From CAZOHG01 sp964579725 (lineage in GTDB: Bacteria; Zhuqueibacterota; JdFR-76; BMS3Abin05): a stretch of DNA of 34,016 bases. Each line of letters opens with the position of its first letter. The stretch's first letter is position 1. The notes beneath the pieces were generated by a model. That model ran no database searches. It was not told the origin of the DNA and saw nothing but the letters and a program-made list of their open reading frames with translations. Of the stretch, positions 9,097 to 16,040 are shown one piece after another. The translations under genes were made by a program, and so were the position numbers. The DNA is taken from contig CAZOHG010000040.1 of the NCBI GenBank assembly GCA_964579725.1, positions 1 through 34,016 on the forward strand. The letters run 5' to 3'.

Positions 9097-9490
9097 CTTG
9101 CTCGACCAACTCAATTAAAACACCGAAGGTAGATTTGGGGTGAATAAACACCACGCGTTTGCCATCTGACCCGACGGTCGGTTCCCCAATGAGTTGAAGT
9201 CCCGCGGCACGAATGTCCGCAAGAGCTTTTTCAAATTGAGGTACGGCGTAACAAATGTGGTGAATGCCCTCCCCCCTTTTTTGTAAAAACCGTGTGACGG
9301 GGGAATCTTCACTTGTGGGTTCCAGAAGCTCGATCTTTGTTTCGCCCACCGTCAGCTTCTTCACGCGCACCTGTTGTTGGGGGACTTCTTTTACCTCTTC
9401 TCCGACTAAGTGAAAGATTTCCTCGTACAAAGCCGCGGCCGCAGGTAGGTTTTTTACCGCAATTCCAATGTGATCGATTTTGGTCAGCAC
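9074..9490 (-). CDS. mce: Methylmalonyl-CoA epimerase
   Basis: This 138-residue VOC-fold protein matches methylmalonyl-CoA epimerase along its length: KIDHIGIAVKNL at the start, EGIHHICYAV in the middle and GVLIELVE near the end. Metal ligands H7, H78 and E127 are in the expected places. The enzyme interconverts the 2R and 2S forms of methylmalonyl-CoA, linking propionyl-CoA and succinyl-CoA. The start is GTG at 9490, six bases after AGGCGG; an ATG two bases earlier is out of frame. No mutase or carboxylase gene is nearby. The 3' end overlaps uvrC, an odd pairing of metabolism and repair. Confidence 0.93.
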   Translation of the reverse strand: MLTKIDHIGIAVKNLPAAAALYEEIFHLVGEEVKEVPQQQVRVKKLTVGETKIELLEPTSEDSPVTRFLQKRGEGIHHICYAVPQFEKALADIRAAGLQLIGEPTVGSDGKRVVFIHPKSTFGVLIELVEQDEPDTSK

Positions 9491-9560
9491 ATTGCCGCCT
9501 ATTTTTAAACGATTGAAACAGATTTACGTCGAATTTTGTAAAACTCGCTTATTCGCTTTT

Positions 9561-9589
9561 AAAATAGGAATTTTCGGGAGCAAATTCAA
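9561..9589 (-). promoter_or_regulatory. Candidate sigma-70 promoter for mce-uvrC
   Basis: On the minus strand TTGAAT and TATTTT are separated by 17 bases. Each hexamer matches consensus at four of six positions. The predicted start is about 64 bases before the epimerase GTG. The surrounding 9491-9723 gap holds nothing else coding; it has a 13-bp-period doublet of TTAGTCTTG at 9690-9711. Confidence 0.4.
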
Positions 9590-9723
9590 GTCCAAAGCTG
9601 AAAAAGAAAGACCGCGAAAATCGGTTAAGGCTTTGGGGAGAGGAATTCGGTGCGCTGTTTTCGTGTTGTTTCCGCCAGACATTTCAATTTTAGTCTTGCA
9701 GATTAGTCTTGTAGGAAACGATT

Positions 9724-10332
9724 TTAAAGGGCGGTCAGCCACAGGTTGTGAAAAAGGGCGAGCTTGTGGCCGTCTTTGTCAAAAAGGCGAAGGTTTTCCT
9801 CAGGAATCAGGTCAAGCAAGGAAACCGGATTTTGAATAGTTCTGGCCAAGGGTACGTGTGAGGCCACTTCGGCATAGCGCCTCAACGGCCGGCCACCCGC
9901 AGCCACCAGAACTTGAAAGGCAATCCATTTGAATGCGCGAATGGATTGGTGCTGTTCTTTAAAAAAGGCCATTTCCATTTCCCGCACGGCTTGCACTTGT
10001 GCCACGGTCTCATTTCCCCGTGCACTCGGATTGAACCTTCCGGCAGCCTTCAACTTTTCGATTTTCTTTTCCAAAATTTCCTGCGTCACCAAAAAGCGTT
10101 GCCATTGGGTTGGTGAAATAATATTGTCAAGGGGAGGTCGGAAGGAATCCTTCTCGTAAAAAAGGACGTAGTTCTGAGGGTACACAGACAATTCTTTCAC
10201 GTATTTGTGTGTGCGGTGAATAAGAAAGGAAAGCGTACCGACCACAACAGCGGCAACGAGAAAAAAACCAGTTGCGAAAATCAAAATAATGCGCCGCAAA
10301 GCCTTTTTTTCGGGAGAAACAAGATTTTCCAA
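9724..10332 (-). CDS. Uncharacterised protein with one N-terminal membrane anchor
   Basis: I do not recognise this 202-residue protein. A positively charged N-terminus is followed by one strong membrane helix (about residues 14-37). The rest, about 165 residues, should face the periplasm or outside. It contains helical stretches rich in charged residues (ILEKKIEKLKAAGRF, VREMEMAFFKEQ) and ends LALFHNLWLTAL. The start is TTG at 10332, twelve bases after the stop codon of the gene before it; an in-frame stop lies immediately upstream, so no longer version exists. AGGA lies ten bases before the TTG. Tight spacing suggests it works with the preceding small membrane protein. Confidence 0.75.
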   Translation of the reverse strand: MENLVSPEKKALRRIILIFATGFFLVAAVVVGTLSFLIHRTHKYVKELSVYPQNYVLFYEKDSFRPPLDNIISPTQWQRFLVTQEILEKKIEKLKAAGRFNPSARGNETVAQVQAVREMEMAFFKEQHQSIRAFKWIAFQVLVAAGGRPLRRYAEVASHVPLARTIQNPVSLLDLIPEENLRLFDKDGHKLALFHNLWLTAL

Positions 10333-10344
10333 AACAAAATAATC

Positions 10345-10653
10345 CTAAAGCGTTAAAAGTCCAACCAGCAATCCCAAAAACAGCATCCCATTGTAAATAA
10401 AAAACATGGGAAGAGCTGCCATTGCCAAAACAACGGAAAAAAGAGGAAAACCCGGCAAGAGAAAAATAGCCAACGTAAATAGAGCAGCAGGAACCAAAAA
10501 AGCCAGAAGGGCATTGCCAAAAGTTCCCGCTTTTCTCCCTCCGACAAATCCGGCCACAAAGGGGCCGATACCCGGAAGCCAGATGAGAAGGAGAGAAAGT
10601 AGTAACATGTAAAAAAGGGCCGATCCAACAGACCCCTGTTTTTTCGTCGCCAT
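10345..10653 (-). CDS. Small uncharacterised multi-helix membrane protein
   Basis: This 102-residue protein is almost wholly hydrophobic with three predicted membrane helices (about 13-37, 46-68 and 70-100). The loop GIGPFVAGFVGGRKAG between the first two resembles small uncharacterised membrane proteins that share a GxGPxxAGxxGG pattern; I cannot name the family. AGGAG lies six bases before the ATG, an excellent start. It follows the 31-codon ORF by 39 bases and precedes the anchored protein by 12 bases, so the three probably form an operon. No catalytic motif is visible. Confidence 0.8.
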   Translation of the reverse strand: MATKKQGSVGSALFYMLLLSLLLIWLPGIGPFVAGFVGGRKAGTFGNALLAFLVPAALFTLAIFLLPGFPLFSVVLAMAALPMFFIYNGMLFLGLLVGLLTL

Positions 10654-10692
10654 TGGGTTCTCCTAAGTATTTTTCAAAACCAGCGCCAGGGC

Positions 10693-10788
10693 TTACTCAA
10701 TGCAAAGAGGCGCACCGAAATAGCGGTCGTTGTAATCTCCGAAACGGTACCGCCTCAACAACCGATTTTGGGAATTTTTTGTTTTCAT
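10693..10788 (-). CDS. Candidate 31-residue small protein heading a membrane-protein operon
   Basis: The ORF runs ATG at 10788 to TAA at 10693. An AGGGGTGA ribosome-binding site ends two bases before the ATG. The peptide is basic and aromatic (LLRRYRFGDYNDRYFGAPL). A plausible promoter lies 53-81 bases upstream at 10841-10869, and a good ribosome-binding site for the next gene follows 39 bases after the stop. It could be a real small protein or a leader peptide controlling the membrane genes. Nothing in it identifies a family. Conservation in relatives would decide. Confidence 0.45.
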   Translation of the reverse strand: MKTKNSQNRLLRRYRFGDYNDRYFGAPLCIE

Positions 10789-10813
10789 AGTCACCCCTGA
10801 GTACCGATTTTGG
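10761..10813. repeat. 11-bp direct repeat at the head of the small operon
   Basis: ACCGATTTTGG occurs at 10761-10771 and 10803-10813, 42 bp apart, about four helical turns. One copy is in the untranslated leader between promoter and ribosome-binding site; the other overlaps codons 6-10 of the 31-codon ORF. A pair of operator half-sites is possible. Confidence 0.4.
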
Positions 10814-10840
10814 AACGTTATTTTCCTCAACCCAATGAAA

Positions 10841-10869
10841 AGCATAACACTATTTTGAAAAAATTGCAA
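10841..10869 (-). promoter_or_regulatory. Candidate sigma-70 promoter for the small membrane operon
   Basis: TTGCAA and TATGCT are spaced by 17 bases on the minus strand. Transcription would start near 10834, giving a leader of about 46 bases to the 31-codon ORF. Between this site and the agmatinase stop (10870-10972) nothing coding is visible. Confidence 0.45.
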
Positions 10870-10972
10870 GAAGAATTAAAAGAATTTTAAAAACAGCTCA
10901 TTTCCGGGCATTTTGAACCGCGCTTGTTTTTCAAGAGGGCTTGCTTCTAAAAAATGTCGCCTCGTTGCTCCC

Positions 10973-11830
10973 CTATTCCACCTGAAAGCGTTCACGGCTG
11001 ACAATCTTTGCGGCTACGTGGTTTAAAAATTTGGCGGCCACCAAAGCCGTAATATCGTGTTCGTCGGTTTTTGGATTCACCTCCACCACGTCCATGCCCA
11101 CAACGGGCGCTTCGAGCAGGGTTAACATTTCCAGAATTCGGCTGGGAGCTAAACCCTGATGGGACCAATCGGACACACCCGGGGCGTACACGGGGTCCAA
11201 AACATCCAAATCAATGGAAATGTACGTGGGACCCTCGAAGCGGAGCGGAATAGCCCGTCGCCTGACGGGCTCGGCGAAAATAACGTTCACGTCTGGATTT
11301 TTCAGCCAAACCTGGCGTTCTTCCTCCGCAAATTCCCGCACCCCCACAATGGTCATCTTTTTTACGATGTCCAATTCGAGGAGCCGCGCATTGACACAGG
11401 CGTGACTGAGCCGGTCCCCCCTGAATTCGTCGTACAAGTCCGGGTGGGCGTCAAACACAAGGATGTTTATTTCCGAATAAAAGCGGGACAATCCCCGCAC
11501 AACGGGAAGAGTGGTACTGTGATCACCCCCAGCCACAAGCGGAAAACTTCGGTGTGCGACCACCTCGACCACCTTTTTCTCCAATCGTCCCAGTGTTTGG
11601 ACGTCCGTTCCGATGGGTACCACGTCACCTGCGTCTTGAATACGCGCCGTGTCTCGAAGTCGAATTTGGTAGGGCGTCAATTCCGAAACGACGCGACGAA
11701 AAAATTGGGCGCGAATTTTGGCCGGCGCCAAAGCACACCCCCGACGAAAAGAGGATTTCTCATCGTAAGGAAATCCAATAAAGGTAAAATCTGCTTGATT
11801 TTGCATTCCCGAATGACCGCCGCTCGGCAA
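10973..11830 (-). CDS. Agmatinase/arginase-family ureohydrolase
   Basis: Ureohydrolases use two Mn ions to split a guanidino group, releasing urea. All core motifs are present: GGDHS (H104), FDAHPDLYDE (D127, H129, D131) and SIDLDVLDPVYAPG (D207, D209). The length of 285 residues fits agmatinase (agmatine to putrescine) better than arginase. Formiminoglutamase or guanidino-acid hydrolase activity cannot be excluded. The start is TTG at 11830, ten bases after a strong AGGAGG; the ATG at 11806 has only weak support and would still leave the whole domain. No arginine decarboxylase or spermidine synthase gene is adjacent. It stands between folD and the small membrane operon, with 174 bases upstream showing no clear promoter. 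Confidence 0.85.
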   Translation of the reverse strand: MPSGGHSGMQNQADFTFIGFPYDEKSSFRRGCALAPAKIRAQFFRRVVSELTPYQIRLRDTARIQDAGDVVPIGTDVQTLGRLEKKVVEVVAHRSFPLVAGGDHSTTLPVVRGLSRFYSEINILVFDAHPDLYDEFRGDRLSHACVNARLLELDIVKKMTIVGVREFAEEERQVWLKNPDVNVIFAEPVRRRAIPLRFEGPTYISIDLDVLDPVYAPGVSDWSHQGLAPSRILEMLTLLEAPVVGMDVVEVNPKTDEHDITALVAAKFLNHVAAKIVSRERFQVE

Positions 11831-12004
11831 AGCAACACCACCTCCTGCAGATTTTTATCCTTTTCATCTCCGAAACCCTTCGGGACGAAAATCTCTTTTT
11901 TTCCTTCTCTGTTGCGATTTTTCTCTCGGACAAGAAAAAGAGTTGTGGACGTTTTTTTCTCCCCTGAAAATGCACCCGTTGAGTACGTATTCACAAATTA
12001 AACG

Positions 12005-12889
12005 TCACCCTTGGGTTTGGGTTTCCGCTGCTTGCACCGTATTTTTCATGAGCATGGCAATCGTCATGGGTCCCACGCCCCCTGGAACCGGTGTTATTGC
12101 TGCCGCTTTTGTGTAAACCCCGTCAAAGTCAACGTCGCCTACCAGGCTGTAGCCGCGCCTAGCCGCAGGGTCTTCTACGCGATTGACCCCCACATCGATG
12201 ACAACGACACCCTCCCGAACCATGTCGGCTGTAATGGTTTTGGGTCTGCCGACAGCCGCGATTAGAATGTCAGCCTGCCGCGTTAATTGGGCCAAATTTT
12301 GGGTCCGTGTGTGACAAATGGTGACGGTGGCATTGCCGGTCGCATTTTTTTGAACCAAAAGATTGGCCAGCGGTTTTCCTACGATATTGCTGCGCCCCAC
12401 TATGACCACGTGTTTTCCTTCCGGACGGAATCCGTACCGAAGCAACAGTTCCAAAATACCTGCCGGCGTGCAAGGGACAAAAGCGGGTGTCCCCGCCACC
12501 AATCTGCCTACATTAATCGGGTGAAATCCATCCACATCTTTTTCGGGTGAAATGGCCTCAATAATTCGGTTTTCATTTATTAACCGCGGCAGGGGCATTT
12601 GGACCAAAATTCCGTGAACCGAAGCATCTCGATTTAGTTTCGCAATCGTGGCCAGCAATTCTTCTTCGGAAGTAGCTTGCGGCAATTGCAAGGTTTCGGA
12701 ACGGAGTTCCAATTCCTCGCAAGCCTTTTTCTTCATTGAAACGTAAACTTTTGAAGCCGGGTCTTCCCCAACCAAAATAACTGTCAAATTCGGGACGATT
12801 CCACGCTCTTTTAGAGCCAAAATGCGGGAGCGCAATTCCGATTTCACTTCGGCAGCTATTTTTTTTCCGTCTATTAAAATGGTTTCCAT
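12005..12889 (-). CDS. folD: Methylenetetrahydrofolate dehydrogenase / cyclohydrolase
   Basis: FolD interconverts 5,10-methylene-, methenyl- and 10-formyl-tetrahydrofolate. The 294-residue protein shows the catalytic YVSMKKKAC segment (Y49, K53), VDGFHPINVGRL, the nucleotide-binding VIVGRSNIVGKP and the terminal TPVPGGVGPMT. I start it at the ATG at 12889, five bases after GAGG; a longer frame upstream lacks family similarity and runs through the previous gene. Seven bases separate it from ymdB, so the two are coupled. It supplies the formyl donor for purine and initiator-tRNA formylation, which suits a translation-rich operon. Confidence 0.97.
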   Translation of the reverse strand: METILIDGKKIAAEVKSELRSRILALKERGIVPNLTVILVGEDPASKVYVSMKKKACEELELRSETLQLPQATSEEELLATIAKLNRDASVHGILVQMPLPRLINENRIIEAISPEKDVDGFHPINVGRLVAGTPAFVPCTPAGILELLLRYGFRPEGKHVVIVGRSNIVGKPLANLLVQKNATGNATVTICHTRTQNLAQLTRQADILIAAVGRPKTITADMVREGVVVIDVGVNRVEDPAARRGYSLVGDVDFDGVYTKAAAITPVPGGVGPMTIAMLMKNTVQAAETQTQG

Positions 12890-12896
12890 GGGTGCC

Positions 12897-13691
12897 TCAC
12901 GGTAGTTGAATGCGTTCGATTTTCTCCGCTTTTCCCGTTTCCGTATAAATGGTAACGGCCACGGCATTAAAGTGCAGATTTTCCGTCGCCACTTCGTATT
13001 GGCGCGGCGTTCCGTAAACAAAACGGTGAATGGCAATGGGGGTTTTAAGCCCGATGACGGAATCGGCGGCACCCGTCATTCCGGCATCGGTAATGTAAGC
13101 CGTCCCCTGAGGCAAAATCCTCTCGTCAGCCGTTTGCACGTGCGTGTGTGTTCCGACCACAGCCGACACCTTTCCGTCCAGGTACCAGCCAAAGGCGATT
13201 TTCTCAGCCGTGGCTTCGGCGTGAAAATCAATGAAAATGATTTTGGTCTCACGCCGCATTTTTCTGACTTCCTCATTCACTACCCGAAACGGATCGTCGA
13301 TGGGCATCATAAACGTACGCCCCTGTGCATTAATCACCCCTACCGTAAGTCCATCTCGGGTTTTCAAGAGCGCACTGCCCATCCCCGGATTCCCCTGAGG
13401 GTAATTAATGGGGCGCAAAACCTTCGGGTTGTTACGCAGCACCGCCACGGACTCCTTTCGATCCCAGATGTGATTTCCAGAAGTAATGATGTCCACGTCC
13501 ATTTGTAGGAGATGTCGGGCCAGATTTTCTCGAATGCCCTTCCCCTTGTTCAGATTTTCACCGTTCACAATGGTCACGTCCGCTTTCACCTTTTGCTGCA
13601 CCGGGCGGAGAAGACGGTCGAAAATGGCCAACCCGGGATCGCCCACAATGTCGGCCACAAAAAGAATCGTAATGGTGTGTGAAGAAGCCAT
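12897..13691 (-). CDS. ymdB: YmdB-family metallophosphoesterase (TIGR00282)
   Basis: The 264-residue protein has the calcineurin-like metal-binding series: FVADIVG (D14), NGENLN (E45, N46), SGNHIWD (N73, H74), IDFHAEATAEK and VVGTHTHVQTAD. This is the YmdB family, shown in Bacillus to have 2',3'-cyclic-nucleotide phosphodiesterase activity and to affect biofilm and RNA-turnover phenotypes. GGAG is six bases before the ATG. It follows rny by 14 bases, the same pairing known from Firmicutes, which supports a shared role in RNA metabolism. The in vivo substrate remains uncertain. Confidence 0.93.
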   Translation of the reverse strand: MASSHTITILFVADIVGDPGLAIFDRLLRPVQQKVKADVTIVNGENLNKGKGIRENLARHLLQMDVDIITSGNHIWDRKESVAVLRNNPKVLRPINYPQGNPGMGSALLKTRDGLTVGVINAQGRTFMMPIDDPFRVVNEEVRKMRRETKIIFIDFHAEATAEKIAFGWYLDGKVSAVVGTHTHVQTADERILPQGTAYITDAGMTGAADSVIGLKTPIAIHRFVYGTPRQYEVATENLHFNAVAVTIYTETGKAEKIERIQLP

Positions 13692-13705
13692 GAAATGCTC
13701 CGTTT

Positions 13706-15262
13706 CTATTTGGCGTAATCTTCCGCGCGGTACTCACGAATGACCGTGATTTTAATTTGGCCGGGATACTCCATTTCCTCCTGAATTCGTTCCGCAATTT
13801 GAAGAGCCAGACGCTCTGCCTGAGAATCCGACACCTTTTCCGGTTCCACAATCACGCGAATTTCCCGTCCCGCTTGAATGGCAAAGGCTTTTTCCACTCC
13901 GGAGAATTCCTTGGCCAGTTTTTCTATTTTTTCCAATCGCTGAATGTATTTTTCCAATATTTCACGCCGCGCACCCGGACGGGAACTGGAAATAGTGTCA
14001 GCCGCCTGAACCAAAATAGAAATAGGCGAAATAATCGGAACATTTTCCTCAAAAGCGGCAATAGCATTTTGAATAATGGCACTCTCGCCGAATTTACGGG
14101 CAATGTCCACACCGATTTCGGAAAGGGTAGCTTCGGTGTAATTTTCCACGGCTTTGCCAATATCATGTAACAACCCCGCTCGCTTGGCCTGGTACACGTC
14201 CAGACCTAACTGAGCAGCCATGAGGCCGGCCAAATGGGACACCTCAATGCTGTGCTGCAAAACATTTTGGCCGTAGGTGGTACGGTATTTTAATTTTCCC
14301 AAGAGACGCACCAGATCGGGATGAAGTCCGTGGACACCGGTTTCCATCATGGCTTGCTCGCCAATTTCTTGAATACGTTCCTGAAATTCCACCCGCGCTT
14401 TTTCGACCACATCTTCAATACGTCCCGGATGAATCCGACCGTCAGCAATGAGTTTTTCCATGGCTATTTTGGCAATTTCCCGCCGCACGGGATCGAAACT
14501 GGACAACAGAATCGCCTCGGGCGTGTCGTCCACAACAACCTCTACACCGGTTTCCATTTCAAAAGAGCGAATGTTGCGCCCTTCTCGACCAATAATGCGT
14601 CCTTTCATTTCGTCTGCCGGCAGGTGCACCACCGATACGGTGGTCTCGACGGCGTGGCTTGTGGCAGCCCGTTGAATAGCTTGAATCACCACCTCCTTGG
14701 CTTCGCGATGCGCCGTCAATCGCGCCTGCTCCTGCACCTCTTTAATGAGCTGCGCGGCCTCCTCTTCCGCCTCGCTTTTCATCTGATTTACAAGAATTTG
14801 CTTGGCTTCTTCCCGACTCAAGCCGGACACTTCTTCCAATTTTTTGTTTTCTTCCTGAACCAATTGTTCCAAATGAAGACGTTTGGCCTCCAATTCACGG
14901 CGCGTTTTGGCCAAATCCAACTCAATTTGGTCAAATTCTTGTTCCTTCTTCTTCAGCAAGTCGGCCTTTCGGTCGATGTTCATTTCGCGCTGGTAAAGGC
15001 GTTTTTCCAACCGTTGAAGTTCCGCCCGCTGTTCCCTGGTTTCTTGTTCGAATTTTTCCTTCTGTACGTACCACTCGTCTTTGGCTTCAAGAATTTTCGT
15101 TTTTTTGAGCTCTTCTGCCTCCCGCTCGGCGTCCTCTAAAATAGTTTTTGCCAGGGTTTCGGCGTCTCTCAATTTCTTTTTCCCGAAAAAATAGCGCCCC
15201 AACCAGCCCAAAACAAACCCAGCCACCACGGCGACCATTATTTCCAGTACGATATTACCCAT
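13706..15262 (-). CDS. rny: Ribonuclease Y
   Basis: RNase Y is a membrane-anchored endoribonuclease that starts mRNA decay. The 518-residue protein has one N-terminal membrane helix (about 5-22), a long Glu/Lys-rich coiled coil (about 30-190), a KH domain containing GRIIGREGRNIRSFE and an HD domain with NVLQHSIEVSHLAG and LLHDIGKAV, which carry the metal-binding His and His-Asp residues. GGAGG lies four bases before the ATG. It is downstream of zapA but separated by a structured RNA ending in a terminator, so its expression may be set by attenuation or by its own promoter. Confidence 0.97.
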   Translation of the reverse strand: MGNIVLEIMVAVVAGFVLGWLGRYFFGKKKLRDAETLAKTILEDAEREAEELKKTKILEAKDEWYVQKEKFEQETREQRAELQRLEKRLYQREMNIDRKADLLKKKEQEFDQIELDLAKTRRELEAKRLHLEQLVQEENKKLEEVSGLSREEAKQILVNQMKSEAEEEAAQLIKEVQEQARLTAHREAKEVVIQAIQRAATSHAVETTVSVVHLPADEMKGRIIGREGRNIRSFEMETGVEVVVDDTPEAILLSSFDPVRREIAKIAMEKLIADGRIHPGRIEDVVEKARVEFQERIQEIGEQAMMETGVHGLHPDLVRLLGKLKYRTTYGQNVLQHSIEVSHLAGLMAAQLGLDVYQAKRAGLLHDIGKAVENYTEATLSEIGVDIARKFGESAIIQNAIAAFEENVPIISPISILVQAADTISSSRPGARREILEKYIQRLEKIEKLAKEFSGVEKAFAIQAGREIRVIVEPEKVSDSQAERLALQIAERIQEEMEYPGQIKITVIREYRAEDYAK

Positions 15263-15320
15263 GCGTCCTCCAATTGATCTATTCCCCCATTTGGTTTTTT
15301 AGAATTACCGCAAAAAGATT

Positions 15321-15396
15321 AAAAAAATCCCCACCCAAACCAATGCCATGCTTCAAGGCCCGAGAGCCGGAAGATGTCATTACTTCAAGTGGGGAT
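15321..15396 (-). ncRNA. Candidate structured RNA with terminator end, between zapA and rny
   Basis: The minus-strand transcript folds by eye into one long interrupted hairpin. The closing stem is 8 bp (15389-15396 with 15327-15334). A 7/7 internal loop (15382-15388 and 15335-15341) follows. A middle stem pairs 15374-15381 with 15342-15349 with one mismatch. CUUC/GAAG (15370-15373 with 15351-15354) and GGCU/GGCC (15365-15368 with 15357-15360) lead to a CUCG loop. The U-run after the closing stem makes it an intrinsic terminator. The elaborate inner part is more than a terminator needs. A small RNA, an attenuator for rny or a regulatory 3' end are possible. The zapA-adjacent position recalls 6S RNA in proteobacteria, but it is far shorter than 6S and I see no 6S signature. 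Confidence 0.5.
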
Positions 15397-15413
15397 GGAA
15401 TTGAATTAGCGAA

Positions 15414-15725
15414 TTATTCTTCTACAGACGAATTGTTTTCCGGAACTTCCGTTAAAAGATCTAACAATTCCTGAATCTTGCGTTCGTACTTCTCAATAAG
15501 CTCTGATTTTTCGAGCCGTTCGTGAAACAATTCATCCGTAATATTCAATGCAGCCAAAATAGCGACCTTGACGGGTGCCTTCGAAACCAATTGCTGATCA
15601 ATTTCCCGCATCTTTTGATCAACATATTCGGCCACCTTCAAGATGTAGTCAACATCGGCATCGCCCTTAATCGGGTACTCCGTTCCGTAAATGTTGACTT
15701 TGAGCGTCTTTTTTTCGTCCGTCAT
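15414..15725 (-). CDS. zapA: Cell division protein ZapA
   Basis: ZapA bundles FtsZ filaments at midcell. The 103-residue protein shows the family pattern: a short strand-rich start (KTLKVNIYGTEYPIKGD), the helix DVDYILKVAEYVDQKMREI, then PVKVAILAALNITDELF and a C-terminal coiled coil. The ATG at 15725 is chosen because the family begins there; a longer frame upstream overlaps the previous gene and is not conserved in type. The ribosome-binding site is weak (GAG), and the start is only seven bases from the previous stop, so coupling is likely. Confidence 0.92.
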   Translation of the reverse strand: MTDEKKTLKVNIYGTEYPIKGDADVDYILKVAEYVDQKMREIDQQLVSKAPVKVAILAALNITDELFHERLEKSELIEKYERKIQELLDLLTEVPENNSSVEE

Positions 15726-15732
15726 GACAAGC

Positions 15733-16023
15733 TCATGATTCGGTGAGGGAATTTTCCAGAAGATCCAGCTTTTTGAGCATTTCACTGATCTTGGCTCGAA
15801 TCTGCTCCTCACGTTCGTGGTCAATCTGCACCTGCGCCTCGGCTTCCTTCAACCGAAGCATTTCCCCTTCTAAGTGCCGGATAGCCTCTTCGCGGTCTTC
15901 CAGCAAGGTTCGGAGTTCCGCATTTTCTCTGCGGAGTTGCACCACTTCGGTTTGCAGTTTTTGCAGGCGAATCACAAAGGTTCCGAGCTTCTGCTCGAGC
16001 TTTTCAAGATTAGAAAATTCCAT
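15733..16023 (-). CDS. Short coiled-coil protein, possibly ZapB-like
   Basis: Nearly the whole 96-residue protein is predicted coiled coil, with regular heptads rich in Leu, Glu, Lys and Arg (LEKLEQKLGTFVIRLQKL onward). It has no membrane helix and no enzymatic motif. Its place immediately before zapA, seven bases away, suggests a division role like that of the small coiled-coil protein ZapB. Coiled-coil sequence is a poor guide to homology, so the name is inference from context. It follows pheT by 17 bases. Confidence 0.7.
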   Translation of the reverse strand: MEFSNLEKLEQKLGTFVIRLQKLQTEVVQLRRENAELRTLLEDREEAIRHLEGEMLRLKEAEAQVQIDHEREEQIRAKISEMLKKLDLLENSLTES

Positions 16024-16040
16024 GCGTTTCTTCTTTCACC

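Noticed and set aside
14321..15139. 272-codon plus-strand frame opposite rny
   Set aside because: It is an antisense frame of the coiled-coil region, very rich in Phe, Leu and His, with no start signal.
15321..15396. Classical 6S RNA
   Set aside because: The element is about 76 nt against roughly 180 nt, and no 6S bubble sequence was recognised.
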